Part shown: positions 14,875 to 24,814 of the stretch, in pieces
Layout: the number at the start of each line of letters is the position of its first letter
Numbering within the stretch: the first letter of the stretch is position 1
Assembly (NCBI GenBank): GCA_946477805.1
Contig: CAMKZP010000003.1
Coordinates: 1-33,980 of the forward strand
DNA length: 33,980 nt
Origin: an uncultured Enterobacter sp.
GTDB taxonomy: Bacteria > Pseudomonadota > Gammaproteobacteria > Enterobacterales > Enterobacteriaceae
Direction: 5' to 3'
Program-made: the position numbers and the translations under genes
Notes under the pieces: generated by a model
Seen by the model: only the letters and a program-made list of their open reading frames with translations
Database searches by the model: none
Told to the model about the DNA's origin: nothing

Positions 14875-17752
14875 GTTTATCTCCTCCTAACAGTTCCTTC
14901 GCCGATTTTTCTATTTTTTCTCTATCATTCCCTATAGCGCTCCTTAACTGCCCATCCATCTCTTGCTTAAAGTTTTGCGTAAATGAGTATTCGCTATTAG
15001 ATTTATCATTTTCTAACACAACACTCTCCTTATTTAAATCATCTTGTGCATTTTTAATAGAATCACTGGCTTCATTCTGAGAGACATTGTTTTCGCGGAT
15101 CATCGTATCCACCCCTTCGCCAACATTCCCCTTAATACCAGATTCCTGAGCCATCTTATCTACCTCACTGTCGTGATGACTGTAATCATTCCGAACGGCA
15201 CCAGCACCGCCGCCACCCTGCGGGGTATTTCCCATATTTTGCCCCAAACTAGCGCCAGCTGACTGGTAATCACTATCAACCTGAGGTTGCACGGTATCCT
15301 GAACAAACCCCCATGCGAGTTCTCTACGCTTCTGGGCGATTTCAGGTGAAGAAGTGTCAGTCAAAAGGGTATCTGCATCATGTGGTGATTGCTTGCGAAC
15401 GTACTGCGCAAACAACTGGTTGAGATCCTCGTTCATCTGTCCGCTCATGCTTTCTGTCCGTGATGCCATCTCCGCATATTCATGACTGCGTGTTTTGCTT
15501 GTTGTGTACTGATCGTAGCTGTTTTTAGCACTGCTCAGCGAAGCTGAGAATTGTTCCATCTTAGTCGCAGCATTGTTGTCAGTATGGCTACCTGACTGAC
15601 TGGTCTTACGGCTGGTAAAGTGATCGAAAGCCTCTTTAAAGTCACGGGAACTCTGTGCGCTCTGCGTGCTACTGTTATCCTGACTGTGTTTGCCTCCGCT
15701 TGAAACTGAATCAGTCGAGCCGGTTGAGCCTGAAACGCCAGCAGAAACCTTACCTCCTGCTTCGAAACTTACGCCAGTGGCCCATTTACCTATCTTGCCA
15801 AACGCTTGGTCGCCGGTATTCACTTTTCCACTCGCGTATACCTCTCCTGACAGTGTTCCTCTGCTGCTTTCATCCATCAGGCGCTGGAACGCAACATCCT
15901 GCCCTACATGGTCGGATTTGGCTCTGGCATCCACCGCACTCATCATCTGACTGCGCATGATTGAATCCTGTGAGCTCTGTGTGTTATCTGCCCCACTGGT
16001 CATTGAGGAACTGTTACCAGCGGTTGTACCAAACTGCTTCAGGGTGTTCCAGGCACTGGTGACGCTGCTGTTAAAACCCTGCAGAGCCGTTTCGGCTTTT
16101 GATTCCGACTCTCTGGCCATCTGCTGCTGTGCGCTGGCAATCTGACGTGAGAAATTCATGCTCACCGGCATTTTACTTGCCGCCTGAGTGGAGTCCGTCA
16201 CCGTACTGCCGTCGCGCATCTGGGTGGACGTGGCCCCGTTGCCCAGCTGCTGACTCATCTGGCCGTACATTGTCGAACTGTTGGTATTCCAGCTGTTCCC
16301 GCTGACGTTATGGGTCTGCATGTTCGCATAGGAGTAGTTGCCGTCCACCGCTCCCGCTGCCGCCGTTGCCGCCGGGCTGATAGCCGAGGACGCCAGGTGG
16401 CTGTAGAGACTTGAGAAGCTGGAGCCCAGCCCTTTCAGCATGCCCCACGCCAGCGGCGGAATGAGCATCGACAGGTAGCCCGCGGTCGTGGCAAGGTCCG
16501 AGTATTTCAGCTGAACCTGCGACAGCTCAGAGAGCACCACCGGCGAGCCGTTAGCCTTCGCGTAGAACGTCATGCAGCTGTTCAGAATGGCGTAGAGCAG
16601 CGGCCAGCTCTGCACCCACATAATGGCCATCACGTAGCCCTTCAGCACGTTAAGCGTCACCGCGTTAAACATGCCGCCCAGCACCATCAGCGGGAAGATA
16701 CCGATGGTCAGCCCCACAATCAGCGTCTGGGACATCGGCAGGGAGCGCAGGGCCACCTGCCCGACCGTCGCGTGCGCCAGGCGCTGCTTCTCCATTGAGG
16801 ACGTGGTGGCGATATTCAGCAGACTCGATGTGTCGCCGTTGCGGGCCGCATAACCCATGATGCCGTCGCGCAGGGCGTTCATCGTCACGTTCTGACGGAT
16901 TATCTGCGAGGCGCTCTGCCCGGAATTGTAGAAGTAGCTGTAGCTCTCGCCCAGCATCTGGTTCAGCAGGAGATCGGGGTTCGGACGACCGCCAAAGATC
17001 CAGCGCGCGTAGTAGCTCCAGCTTTTTCCCCCGGTCTGGGTATCAAGACCCAGTTTTTGTTTGAGGATGACAGCAGCTTCTTCGCAGGATAAAAATGCCT
17101 TTATCTCCGTTTGTCCGTTATCACCGGTGGTCGTAAAATTTTTATAGTTCGGTACCTGACGCAGCGGACTGGGTTTAGAGAAGATGATGGTGTAGGGATC
17201 GGTGCTGTTCATCAGTTCGTCAAGGGTGTACTTCCCGTTGAGGAAGATATCCCCCATCACGCAGTTCTGCACGTAGTCCGGGAACAGCGTGGCGATTTCC
17301 GGATTCTTCGACATAAAATCGGTGCTGCGCGAGACCAGGTTGGCGCCAAACAGCATGCCGGTCTTGCTGTAGGTCACGCTGTCCGGCTGTGAAAAGACCA
17401 TTTCGTAACCCTGCACCAGGGCATAACCGATTTTTGTTGTCAGCGACGCCGGCAGCGCCAGCCCGACGGGCACGTTGTCCACCTGGTACACCTTCGTCAG
17501 GTCGCTGTTATCGATAATCTGGACCGGCGTGCGCACGCTGACCAGCAGGGACATCAGAACGATCGTGGCTATCCAGCCCAGCATGTCCATAATGTTATGG
17601 CGGCGCAGCCAGGAGACGGCCACGACCAGCACCGAGAGCGCGGTCACGATACGGCGGATGATGGCCCAGCTGTCGGTGTTCATGAAAGTCACTATCGCGT
17701 TCAGCGTCTGGCTCAGCCACTCTCCGCCCGCAATCACGTATATGGCCTGCAT
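14867..17752 (-). CDS. traG: TraG mating-pair stabilisation / exclusion-target protein
   Basis: 961 aa. N-terminal MQAIYVIAGGEWLSQTLNAIVTFM and membrane segments, long hydrophilic C-terminal domain. Position between traH and traS. Confidence 0.96.
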   Translation of the reverse strand: MQAIYVIAGGEWLSQTLNAIVTFMNTDSWAIIRRIVTALSVLVVAVSWLRRHNIMDMLGWIATIVLMSLLVSVRTPVQIIDNSDLTKVYQVDNVPVGLALPASLTTKIGYALVQGYEMVFSQPDSVTYSKTGMLFGANLVSRSTDFMSKNPEIATLFPDYVQNCVMGDIFLNGKYTLDELMNSTDPYTIIFSKPSPLRQVPNYKNFTTTGDNGQTEIKAFLSCEEAAVILKQKLGLDTQTGGKSWSYYARWIFGGRPNPDLLLNQMLGESYSYFYNSGQSASQIIRQNVTMNALRDGIMGYAARNGDTSSLLNIATTSSMEKQRLAHATVGQVALRSLPMSQTLIVGLTIGIFPLMVLGGMFNAVTLNVLKGYVMAIMWVQSWPLLYAILNSCMTFYAKANGSPVVLSELSQVQLKYSDLATTAGYLSMLIPPLAWGMLKGLGSSFSSLYSHLASSAISPAATAAAGAVDGNYSYANMQTHNVSGNSWNTNSSTMYGQMSQQLGNGATSTQMRDGSTVTDSTQAASKMPVSMNFSRQIASAQQQMARESESKAETALQGFNSSVTSAWNTLKQFGTTAGNSSSMTSGADNTQSSQDSIMRSQMMSAVDARAKSDHVGQDVAFQRLMDESSRGTLSGEVYASGKVNTGDQAFGKIGKWATGVSFEAGGKVSAGVSGSTGSTDSVSSGGKHSQDNSSTQSAQSSRDFKEAFDHFTSRKTSQSGSHTDNNAATKMEQFSASLSSAKNSYDQYTTSKTRSHEYAEMASRTESMSGQMNEDLNQLFAQYVRKQSPHDADTLLTDTSSPEIAQKRRELAWGFVQDTVQPQVDSDYQSAGASLGQNMGNTPQGGGGAGAVRNDYSHHDSEVDKMAQESGIKGNVGEGVDTMIRENNVSQNEASDSIKNAQDDLNKESVVLENDKSNSEYSFTQNFKQEMDGQLRSAIGNDREKIEKSAKELLGGDKRD

Positions 17753-19128
17753 CAGCGCGCCCCCCCGAAGTGATAGTTGTTCTGATAGCGCTGCAGCATG
17801 CGCGCCGAGACCTGCTGGCGCATGTAGCTCATCTGGCGGTCCACGACCAGCAGCGCGTCCTGCTGCACCTGCACCTGAGTCTGGAAGGACGCGATAAGGC
17901 GCGTGGCCTCGTTCAGGTTATTATTGATGCTGTCGATAACGGCTTGGTCATAGTTGCCCGTTGCCATCATGGCCCGCGCCTGCTGCACCATTTCCTGGAT
18001 GTACTGCAGCAGGATGTCGTAGCCGATATAGTCCGTCAGCTGGTAGACGAGGCTGTCCGAGACGCCCAGCATCATCGGGTCCACCAGGTACCTGAAGACC
18101 GGAATGGTGGTGCCGGAGATAAAGCCCTTTTCCTTGTCGGTCAGCGCGGCGTCAGCTGCGGCCTTGTTCTGGATGCTGGACAGAATGTCCTTTATCTGAC
18201 TTTTGAGCGCGTTCTTCTCGGTGATGGTGACGGTCGCGTCGGCGGCCACCTTCAGGCACTTCTCGCTGTCGTTGCAGTGGTAAATCCTGGCCGTCCCGCC
18301 CTCCATCACCGCCTTAATGATGTCGCGGTCGGTGGTACGGGCCGGAAGCGGGGTGACGTTTCCCTTCTCGTCAAAAATCAGGGTGCCTGTGAGGGTCATG
18401 ATGAATTCCCTCAGCTCCTTGTTGTCGCTGAACATGCCGTTCTTGCCCAGCGCATGCCAGATGATGTTGATATTTTTGGTGATGCGCTCTTTGTCCTCTT
18501 CCCCGGCCTTGTCGCGCACCTTATCGAGGCTGCCCCCCACGGTGCAGCCCTGGCGGGATGCCGCCCAGTCTGCAAACATGTTGCTTTCACCGGCAATGTC
18601 CTGACAGACCTTCTGCTGGGAGACCTGGGTTCGCGGGAACAGCCCGCCGACAATCCCCTGCGCCGCCTGGCAGGAGCTGAGGTTCATGCTGTTAATGTCG
18701 CTGGCCATCTTCTGCAGGAAGTCCTTTGCCGTCTTGATTTCCGGCACCGTGGTCTGCAGGGCGAGGTCAAAGAAGTATCCCGCCGCGTTGGACATAATCT
18801 GCTTGGCAAAGCGCTGCAGCTGGTCGCTGTTGATGAAGCTGAACGAGCCGAGGTAGGCGTCAATGCCTCCGCACCCGGCATTGATGTCGGGTAACGACAT
18901 GGAGACCAGCTGGACGGTTTTTACCTGGGTACGGGCATAGAGCGAGCCGCCCGTGGCATAGCCTGCGGCCTGCCCCTGCCAGACCTGAGGCTGGCTGGTA
19001 TTGGACGCAAAGCCCAGCTTGTTAAAGAAGCTGTTCATGTCGCTGTTCACGTCTGCATTAACGGTTGCTGAACATGCGAGAAGCATGCAGGCAGGGATCA
19101 ACCGGCGTCTGAATATTTTCATCATCAT
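17752..19128 (-). CDS. traH: TraH pilus-assembly protein
   Basis: 458 aa, signal peptide, DVNSDMNSFFNKLGFASNTSQPQVWQGQAAGYATGGSLYART is TraH-like. Position between trbB and traG. Confidence 0.96.
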   Translation of the reverse strand: MMMKIFRRRLIPACMLLACSATVNADVNSDMNSFFNKLGFASNTSQPQVWQGQAAGYATGGSLYARTQVKTVQLVSMSLPDINAGCGGIDAYLGSFSFINSDQLQRFAKQIMSNAAGYFFDLALQTTVPEIKTAKDFLQKMASDINSMNLSSCQAAQGIVGGLFPRTQVSQQKVCQDIAGESNMFADWAASRQGCTVGGSLDKVRDKAGEEDKERITKNINIIWHALGKNGMFSDNKELREFIMTLTGTLIFDEKGNVTPLPARTTDRDIIKAVMEGGTARIYHCNDSEKCLKVAADATVTITEKNALKSQIKDILSSIQNKAAADAALTDKEKGFISGTTIPVFRYLVDPMMLGVSDSLVYQLTDYIGYDILLQYIQEMVQQARAMMATGNYDQAVIDSINNNLNEATRLIASFQTQVQVQQDALLVVDRQMSYMRQQVSARMLQRYQNNYHFGGAR

Positions 19129-19673
19129 TGCGCTCCGCGCATCTGAAGGACGGTGTCCAGGCGGGCCATAAAGCCCTGTTCATCGGTGGCACCCTGCAGC
19201 AGCGGCAGGGCTTCAAGGGTGTTTACGTTCACAAGGAAGGTGGTCGGGGTCGCCACGGGCAGATTAGGGAAGAAGGTTTTCATCACCTCCGGCGGCGCGG
19301 GCAGGGCCTCCGGGAAGGCCGTGTCGCCCTGACCGTCGATGGTGTAGGCCATCACCCCGAAGCCAACCTGCTGCGAAAGCGACTTCAGCACCGGATCGAA
19401 CTTCTGGCAGTAGGGACACTGCCCCTGCATGAACAGCACCACCTTCCAGTCAGCCAGGTTAACCTGCCGTCCGTTGCTGAGGCGGTACCAGACGGGTGCC
19501 CTGGCGGGCGCGGGTCGTGCGGCGTCAGCATCCGCATGCTGCGCGTCGGTCGTTGCACGTATGCCCTGCGGGTTCCACAACGACCTGATTTCATCCAGCG
19601 TGGAGGCGGGCGCCTGCATACTGAGTGCGAGAGTAAGAGCAGCAATAAGGCGATTAACGGTCATGATGTTCAC
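19125..19673 (-). CDS. trbB: TrbB periplasmic thioredoxin-like disulfide isomerase
   Basis: Signal peptide plus VVLFMQGQCPYCQKFDPVLKSLSQQVGF CxxC active site. Position between traQ and traH. Confidence 0.93.
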   Translation of the reverse strand: MNIMTVNRLIAALTLALSMQAPASTLDEIRSLWNPQGIRATTDAQHADADAARPAPARAPVWYRLSNGRQVNLADWKVVLFMQGQCPYCQKFDPVLKSLSQQVGFGVMAYTIDGQGDTAFPEALPAPPEVMKTFFPNLPVATPTTFLVNVNTLEALPLLQGATDEQGFMARLDTVLQMRGAQ

Positions 19674-19899
19674 CCTCCGCCTGCTGTTTCTCTGCCTCGC
19701 GGGCCAGGGCTATCCATCGGTTAACGATGCGGTAGCCGCCCCACAGCGCCATCGACAGGCCGATTATCTGCGCCAGCGTGATGGCCATAGCGGGACTGGA
19801 GCGCACCAGGCGCGACACGATGTGAAACCATATCCCGAGACTCAATACCCATAATCCGGGCGCGTCGAACTCGGGCAGGCGAAAACGAAACTTGCGCAT
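19654..19899 (-). CDS. traQ: TraQ propilin chaperone
   Basis: MRKFRFRLPEFDAPGLWVLSLGIWFHIVSRLVRSSPAMA resembles F TraQ (RRFSLPRLDVTGMWVFSLGVWFHIVARLVYSKPWMA). Confidence 0.88.
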   Translation of the reverse strand: MRKFRFRLPEFDAPGLWVLSLGIWFHIVSRLVRSSPAMAITLAQIIGLSMALWGGYRIVNRWIALAREAEKQQAEGEHHDR

Positions 19900-19915
19900 G
19901 CAAACTTTCCCTGTT

Positions 19916-20671
19916 TTAAAAGGTGGGGGCGAAATCGGTCGAAACGTTGAGGAACTGCTTCGCCAGGTCGTCCTGGCTGATAAATCCGTAGGAAACGGGT
20001 TTGACGGTGCCGCTTTTCGGGTCGGCCAGCATCAGGGCCGGGAAGTGGCGGATGCCGAGGCGCTCCGCCTGCCCGCCGTCCATACGGGTGTCCGGCAGCA
20101 GCGGGTTCACTATGCCGTCCACCGAAACCGGAATGACGCTGAGATGATAGGTCTCGCGGAAGTTCTTGATCACCTGCGCCAGCTGGCCGTCTATCGGGTC
20201 CTGCCCGCGGTAGAAGAACATCACGCCGTAGTGCTGCGCCAGGGTTTCGATAGCGCGGCGCTGGTCGGCAAAGTCGGCGGCCAGCTGGTTGCGCACCGTG
20301 CCGTTGTAGTGGCTGTGCTGCAGGTTATAGTCCAGCTCCGGGTGTTCGAGCATCGCCTTTTTCGCGCTCATCGAGAACAGTCCGGCCTGCTGCGTCCAGT
20401 AGTTCTGCAGCCGGAAGTAGCGGGTAAAATTCTCCACGCCCGGATACAGAATGGCCTCGTACATGGCGCGCTTCGTGGCCTGCTGAAGCATGGCGAGTTT
20501 TTCCATGATGTCCTGCGGGGCTGATGGCGGTGGCGTGGCCGTGTTTTCGGTATCAGGGCGCTTATGGCTCTCGTTGTACCACTGCCAGCCCGCGTCCCTG
20601 GCCGACAGCGGCAGGACCGGCATCACCGCCGTCAGCCCCATAACGATGCTGATTAACGTGCGTTTATTCAT
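19916..20671 (-). CDS. traF: TraF pilus-assembly protein (thioredoxin fold)
   Basis: 251 aa with signal peptide, GWQWYNESHKRPD and MFFYRGQDPIDGQLAQVIKNF. Position after traN. Confidence 0.95.
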   Translation of the reverse strand: MNKRTLISIVMGLTAVMPVLPLSARDAGWQWYNESHKRPDTENTATPPPSAPQDIMEKLAMLQQATKRAMYEAILYPGVENFTRYFRLQNYWTQQAGLFSMSAKKAMLEHPELDYNLQHSHYNGTVRNQLAADFADQRRAIETLAQHYGVMFFYRGQDPIDGQLAQVIKNFRETYHLSVIPVSVDGIVNPLLPDTRMDGGQAERLGIRHFPALMLADPKSGTVKPVSYGFISQDDLAKQFLNVSTDFAPTF

Positions 20672-20680
20672 GGGGCCTCC

Positions 20681-22552
20681 TCAGTTCGCCTTCAGCTGTG
20701 CGGCAATTTCCTCACGCACGCGTTGAGTCAGGACATCGTTGTCCGGGATTTTCTGGTTGTTCTGCAGGTCCTCGAAGAAGCTGGTGAAGTCCAGCACGTC
20801 GAACTTAATGCGCTGCAGCTCGGTCTGCGTGATGCCGCGGCAGTCCGGGCTGCTGGCGCTGCCGAACCCGATATGCAGCTGGCCGTTGCGGCCCTGCTGC
20901 TGAACAATCTGTGCAAGCTTTGAGTCAAACTGGCAGTAGCTGCGCTTCTTCTCCAGGCACACGCCCAGCACCTTCTTCGAGCAGAACTCCCCGACGCTTA
21001 CCGTCAGCTTTTTCTCTTTTGCCTTGCCGAGCGCCTTCTCGTCGCTGCTGCAGCTGGCAAGGCCGACGTCCTGGCCCCAGCCCGAGTCCTTGCAGCAGTT
21101 GCTGAAGCCCGCCGCAAACTTCTTGCAGAACTTCGCGCTTCCGGTGAAGGCGCGGACGTTAACGCTGTTTATCGCGGCCACGTCCTTACCCGCCGCGGCC
21201 AGAGCCGCAAGCGCCGAGACCACCGGCGCAAAGTCGTTGTTGGCGCCCTGCTGCGCCCGATCGCACTCGCCGTCGAGGCAGAACGTATCCCCGCCGCAAA
21301 TCATGACCTTGCCGGCGGTCCGCGTTTCGCAGGAGTACGTGGCGTATTCATGAAGGCATCCGCTGCCCTCTTCGGCCGTGAAGGCGCAGCTGCGCGAGGC
21401 GAGCGTGCAGGCGGCGTTATCCGTATACGTTTTGCAGCTGCCGTTATCGGCCGCCTGGGTCATGTACGTGTCGCGGTACTGCCAGCAGGCCTGCGTCACC
21501 GGATAGGTTGTGCCGTCGACAACCACCGTCTTCGTGCTGCCCGGCGAGATGCACTCGGTTTTCTTCAGGGTGCCCTCACTCTTGCTGAACGGACAGTGCT
21601 CGCTCCAGACCACGTCCGGCACCCATTTTTTGTCGGTCACCTGCATGGTAACGGTCGCCGTCATCCACGCCTCAGAGCCGCCCTGCATCCATGACAGCGT
21701 TTTGCGGGCGTACTCCTGGCAGCGGGACTGCTTGCCGCTATAGCAGTTTTTGTTAAGCATGGAGCCTGACGGCGAAGGTTGTCCGGCGGTCAGCGAGGCG
21801 CCCGCGGCGCCCGGCAGCGCCCACGTATTGTCTCTTCTGGCGACCGATTCGGTGTTCACGCCCCACCATGAAAAGCCGTAATACATGTTTTTGTCGTTGA
21901 AGTGGACGGCAACCGACGCGCTCAGCACGGTTCCGGTGGCCGGTGCGCGGAAGCTGAAATTCACCGTCTTGTTACCGTCGTAGCTGTAGGTAAAGTCGCT
22001 GTTGGGAACCGTGTACGTGCGCGTAACCGTCGTGCTTTCGTAGTGGCCTGTGATGCTGGCCGTGCGGGTGCAGGCCTGTTCGACCAGCAGGTCGCGCTCG
22101 CAGGTATAGTTGGTGAACTCGCTGCGGCTGATGTTCTGCGCGCTGCACTGCAGCTGCCCCGTCTGGCCGATGATGCTGTCAGCGCGGCCCTGCACGTCCT
22201 TACTCGCGGTGATGAACGGCGCATCCTGAGAGATGGCCTCCTTCGGGTTATTGATGAAAGAGTCGGTCACCGCCTTCGTGGCCTCATTGGTCGTCCAGCC
22301 CGTGGCTGCGTCCGCCTTCAGCGCCCCGTCCCCGGTTGCCGTCACGCCACCGTAGTATTTTGTCTCTGAAGGCGAAGCGGTGTAGTCCGGAAGCGTGGCC
22401 GACGGGTTGAAGTTCGTCAGGCTGCTGTCCCCCTGCCCCTTAATCTGCCTGGCGAAGTCCGATCCGGCTTTGTACTGCGAATCGGCATCAGCCCTGACGT
22501 GAGAGCTGAACATTAGTGCCAGCAGTGCGAGGGTGAGTACGTGTCGTTTCAT
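20681..22552 (-). CDS. traN: TraN mating-pair stabilisation outer-membrane protein
   Basis: 623-aa, cysteine-rich, signal peptide. Position between trbC and traF. Confidence 0.96.
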   Translation of the reverse strand: MKRHVLTLALLALMFSSHVRADADSQYKAGSDFARQIKGQGDSSLTNFNPSATLPDYTASPSETKYYGGVTATGDGALKADAATGWTTNEATKAVTDSFINNPKEAISQDAPFITASKDVQGRADSIIGQTGQLQCSAQNISRSEFTNYTCERDLLVEQACTRTASITGHYESTTVTRTYTVPNSDFTYSYDGNKTVNFSFRAPATGTVLSASVAVHFNDKNMYYGFSWWGVNTESVARRDNTWALPGAAGASLTAGQPSPSGSMLNKNCYSGKQSRCQEYARKTLSWMQGGSEAWMTATVTMQVTDKKWVPDVVWSEHCPFSKSEGTLKKTECISPGSTKTVVVDGTTYPVTQACWQYRDTYMTQAADNGSCKTYTDNAACTLASRSCAFTAEEGSGCLHEYATYSCETRTAGKVMICGGDTFCLDGECDRAQQGANNDFAPVVSALAALAAAGKDVAAINSVNVRAFTGSAKFCKKFAAGFSNCCKDSGWGQDVGLASCSSDEKALGKAKEKKLTVSVGEFCSKKVLGVCLEKKRSYCQFDSKLAQIVQQQGRNGQLHIGFGSASSPDCRGITQTELQRIKFDVLDFTSFFEDLQNNQKIPDNDVLTQRVREEIAAQLKAN

Positions 22553-23166
22553 GCGCCCTCTCCCTTAGCGAGGAGCGCCCTCGCCTCGTCCCTGCAGTCT
22601 CCCTGCTCCGCCACTTTCCCGAGTGCCTGCTTCAGGCGCAAGTTGCCGCGTATCACGTCGTGGCCTGCCTGACAGTAGACCACCAGGGACGGCACGCTGG
22701 TGATGCCGTACTCGCGGTAGCGGGTGGGATCAATGGCCACGCCGGAGGCGCTGCCGTCCTGGACCAGCGACATGACCGCATCAGCGGTCGCTTTCATGTC
22801 GTTCCTGACCATCCCGCGCAGCACGGCGGGGATATCGTAGCGACGTGCCTCGGTCAGCATGCGCTTCAGCCCGGTTTCCGGAATGGCAAAGGAGACGAAA
22901 TACAGCGCCCCGTGCGTGGGCTTATCCTGCTGAGCCTCCTGCTGGCGCTGCTTCAGATCGCCAATAAAGCGGGTGTCGTCCGCTGACAGCGGATTTTGCT
23001 GTACCTGCCGCGAAAGCATGTCACCCAGCGCGCCGCGATCCTGCTGGCGCAGCTGCTGGCTGAAGGTTTCCTGGTCGCGGATAAACGCGCGGTCTGACTC
23101 AGTGTCTGCAGACGCTGTGCCGCAGAGCGTTACCAGCAGTAATCCTGATACGTTCCTGATATTCAT
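22549..23166 (-). CDS. trbC: TrbC pilus-assembly protein
   Basis: 205 aa, signal peptide, LYFVSFAIPETGLKRMLTEARRYDIPAVLRGMVRNDMKAT. Position between traU and traN. Confidence 0.94.
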   Translation of the reverse strand: MNIRNVSGLLLVTLCGTASADTESDRAFIRDQETFSQQLRQQDRGALGDMLSRQVQQNPLSADDTRFIGDLKQRQQEAQQDKPTHGALYFVSFAIPETGLKRMLTEARRYDIPAVLRGMVRNDMKATADAVMSLVQDGSASGVAIDPTRYREYGITSVPSLVVYCQAGHDVIRGNLRLKQALGKVAEQGDCRDEARALLAKGEGA

Positions 23167-23180
23167 GAGGGGTCCTTTTC

Positions 23181-24167
23181 TCAGAGGAAGACGCAGTTAC
23201 GCTTGCGCCAGAGCAGATAGCCGTAGTTTTTCTTCGTGTTCGGCGGGTTACGTCCCGCTTCCCAGCGGGTCACCGTCCGGCCGAAGGGATGGCACTGCGC
23301 CACGTCCGGATGGGTGTTCACCATCTGATAGCGCCAGCGCGTCTTGGGGATGATCGGGGAGGGATATTCGTTACAGACTTTCGTATCCTCACCGATGCTT
23401 TCCATGATTTGTCCCTGGCGGTGCAGCTTGAACGCCATACGCTCGCTGACCAGCACCGACGACTGCAGAGGGCTGGACTCGTTGCTCACCCAGCCGTTGA
23501 AGGGATACATCGAACCCTGAGAGCCGGCACACCAGAACAGCGCATCCACGGCGGTTTTCGCCGCGCTGGCAATGGCATCCGCCGCGCACGCGCCCTGGGC
23601 GACAGGGTTGGCAAAAACGACCGCCTCCGGGTTGAGGATGGAGGTCAGGGCGCTGTCCCCCCAGGTCGGGTCGATCTCGGACAGGTAGCCAATGTCCAGG
23701 TCCCCGCCCTCGAGACACCCCACGGAGGTGATGATGTTCAGCCAGTACGTCAGCGGGTACTTGTACCAGTGGACGTGGTAGAACGCGCCGTTAACCGCCT
23801 TGTCATCTTTCTTCGCGGTTCCCATGCCCATTTTGCCGAGGTTAATGGAGAAGCCGCCGAGGTTCACCATGCAGCCCGGCGATCGGGTCACGTCGGTCAG
23901 CGCCATCGGCTCCCAGTACCCGATGGCGAGGCCAATACGCGCCACCGGCGTCATCGGGCAGATCTGGATGGGGCTGCCGGGATTCTTCGTGTCGGGCAGG
24001 TCTCCCCCCGTTACCGCGGTGCTGCCGAGCGAAAGCGGAAACATGCAGCGCCAGCAGATATCGGTGATCGGATTGACGAAATTGCCGTCGCAGGCGGCGT
24101 CGGCTGCAGCGATCTGGCTGTTTCCCCAGAGCAGCAGCCCGATGAGTGCGGTGAACAGCGTCCTCAT
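23181..24167 (-). CDS. traU: TraU pilus-assembly protein
   Basis: From MRTLFTALIGLLLWGNSQIAAADAACDGNFVNPITDICWRCMFPLSLG (start 24167). The 408-aa ORF-track version adds an out-of-context N-terminus that overlaps traW. Confidence 0.95.
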   Translation of the reverse strand: MRTLFTALIGLLLWGNSQIAAADAACDGNFVNPITDICWRCMFPLSLGSTAVTGGDLPDTKNPGSPIQICPMTPVARIGLAIGYWEPMALTDVTRSPGCMVNLGGFSINLGKMGMGTAKKDDKAVNGAFYHVHWYKYPLTYWLNIITSVGCLEGGDLDIGYLSEIDPTWGDSALTSILNPEAVVFANPVAQGACAADAIASAAKTAVDALFWCAGSQGSMYPFNGWVSNESSPLQSSVLVSERMAFKLHRQGQIMESIGEDTKVCNEYPSPIIPKTRWRYQMVNTHPDVAQCHPFGRTVTRWEAGRNPPNTKKNYGYLLWRKRNCVFL

Positions 24168-24814
24168 GGCGTACCTCCCGCATCGTACTTCGTCATCTCC
24201 GGCGGGATAATTTCCACCTGCAGGCGCAGGCCGCTCGGTGCAGCCGTCACCCGCGCCGGGACCTGGCTGATGCCAAAGCGCGCGGTGAGCGCACCGTTCT
24301 GATCGAAGAAGATCCGGCTGTCGAGCGCCTCCGAGGTCTGCGGAATATTGCCCTTCACCAGGATAATGCGCGATACGAGCGTGGTGGGCTTCTGGCGTCC
24401 GGCCCACGCCAGCTGGTCGCGGTCATCGCCGTCGATAAACAGCAGCGTCTGGTTAAAGGGCACCACCTCCAGCGGGTTAAACACCTGTCCGGCGCGGGCG
24501 AAGACGTTGCCGTGGCCGTCGGCCAGGTCCCTGTCCACCCGCACGCTCGGATCAAACCAGCGCTTCTCGTAGCGCACCGCGCGAGTGATGCCCGCCACGG
24601 GCGGCGGGCGCTGGCTGTTGCGCACCACCCGCTCCCTGAACTCCCCCATCTTTTTGTCCATTTCACCGGACTGCTGCAGCGCCTGCAGGCGCCCTTCAAT
24701 CACGGTCAGCATGTCCGGCTCGGCCACCGGCCACAGGTCGCCCCAGGTACCAAGATCTGACGCGGCCGTGACGGAACTCAGCAGCATCAGGCTCAGGGCA
24801 AGGGCGCGCGTCAC
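24164..24814 (-). CDS. traW: TraW pilus-assembly protein
   Basis: 216 aa, DLGTWGDLWPVAEPDMLTVIEGRL. Position between trbI and traU with ATGA overlap. Confidence 0.95.
   Translation of the reverse strand: MTRALALSLMLLSSVTAASDLGTWGDLWPVAEPDMLTVIEGRLQALQQSGEMDKKMGEFRERVVRNSQRPPPVAGITRAVRYEKRWFDPSVRVDRDLADGHGNVFARAGQVFNPLEVVPFNQTLLFIDGDDRDQLAWAGRQKPTTLVSRIILVKGNIPQTSEALDSRIFFDQNGALTARFGISQVPARVTAAPSGLRLQVEIIPPEMTKYDAGGTP

Noticed and set aside
17770-18894. 374-aa plus-strand ORF
   Set aside because: Antisense shadow of traH.
23289-24302. 337-aa plus-strand ORF
   Set aside because: Antisense shadow of traU/traW.
24168-24407. N-terminal extension of the 408-aa TraU ORF
   Set aside because: Overlaps traW coding sequence. 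The signal-peptide start at 24167 fits TraU.
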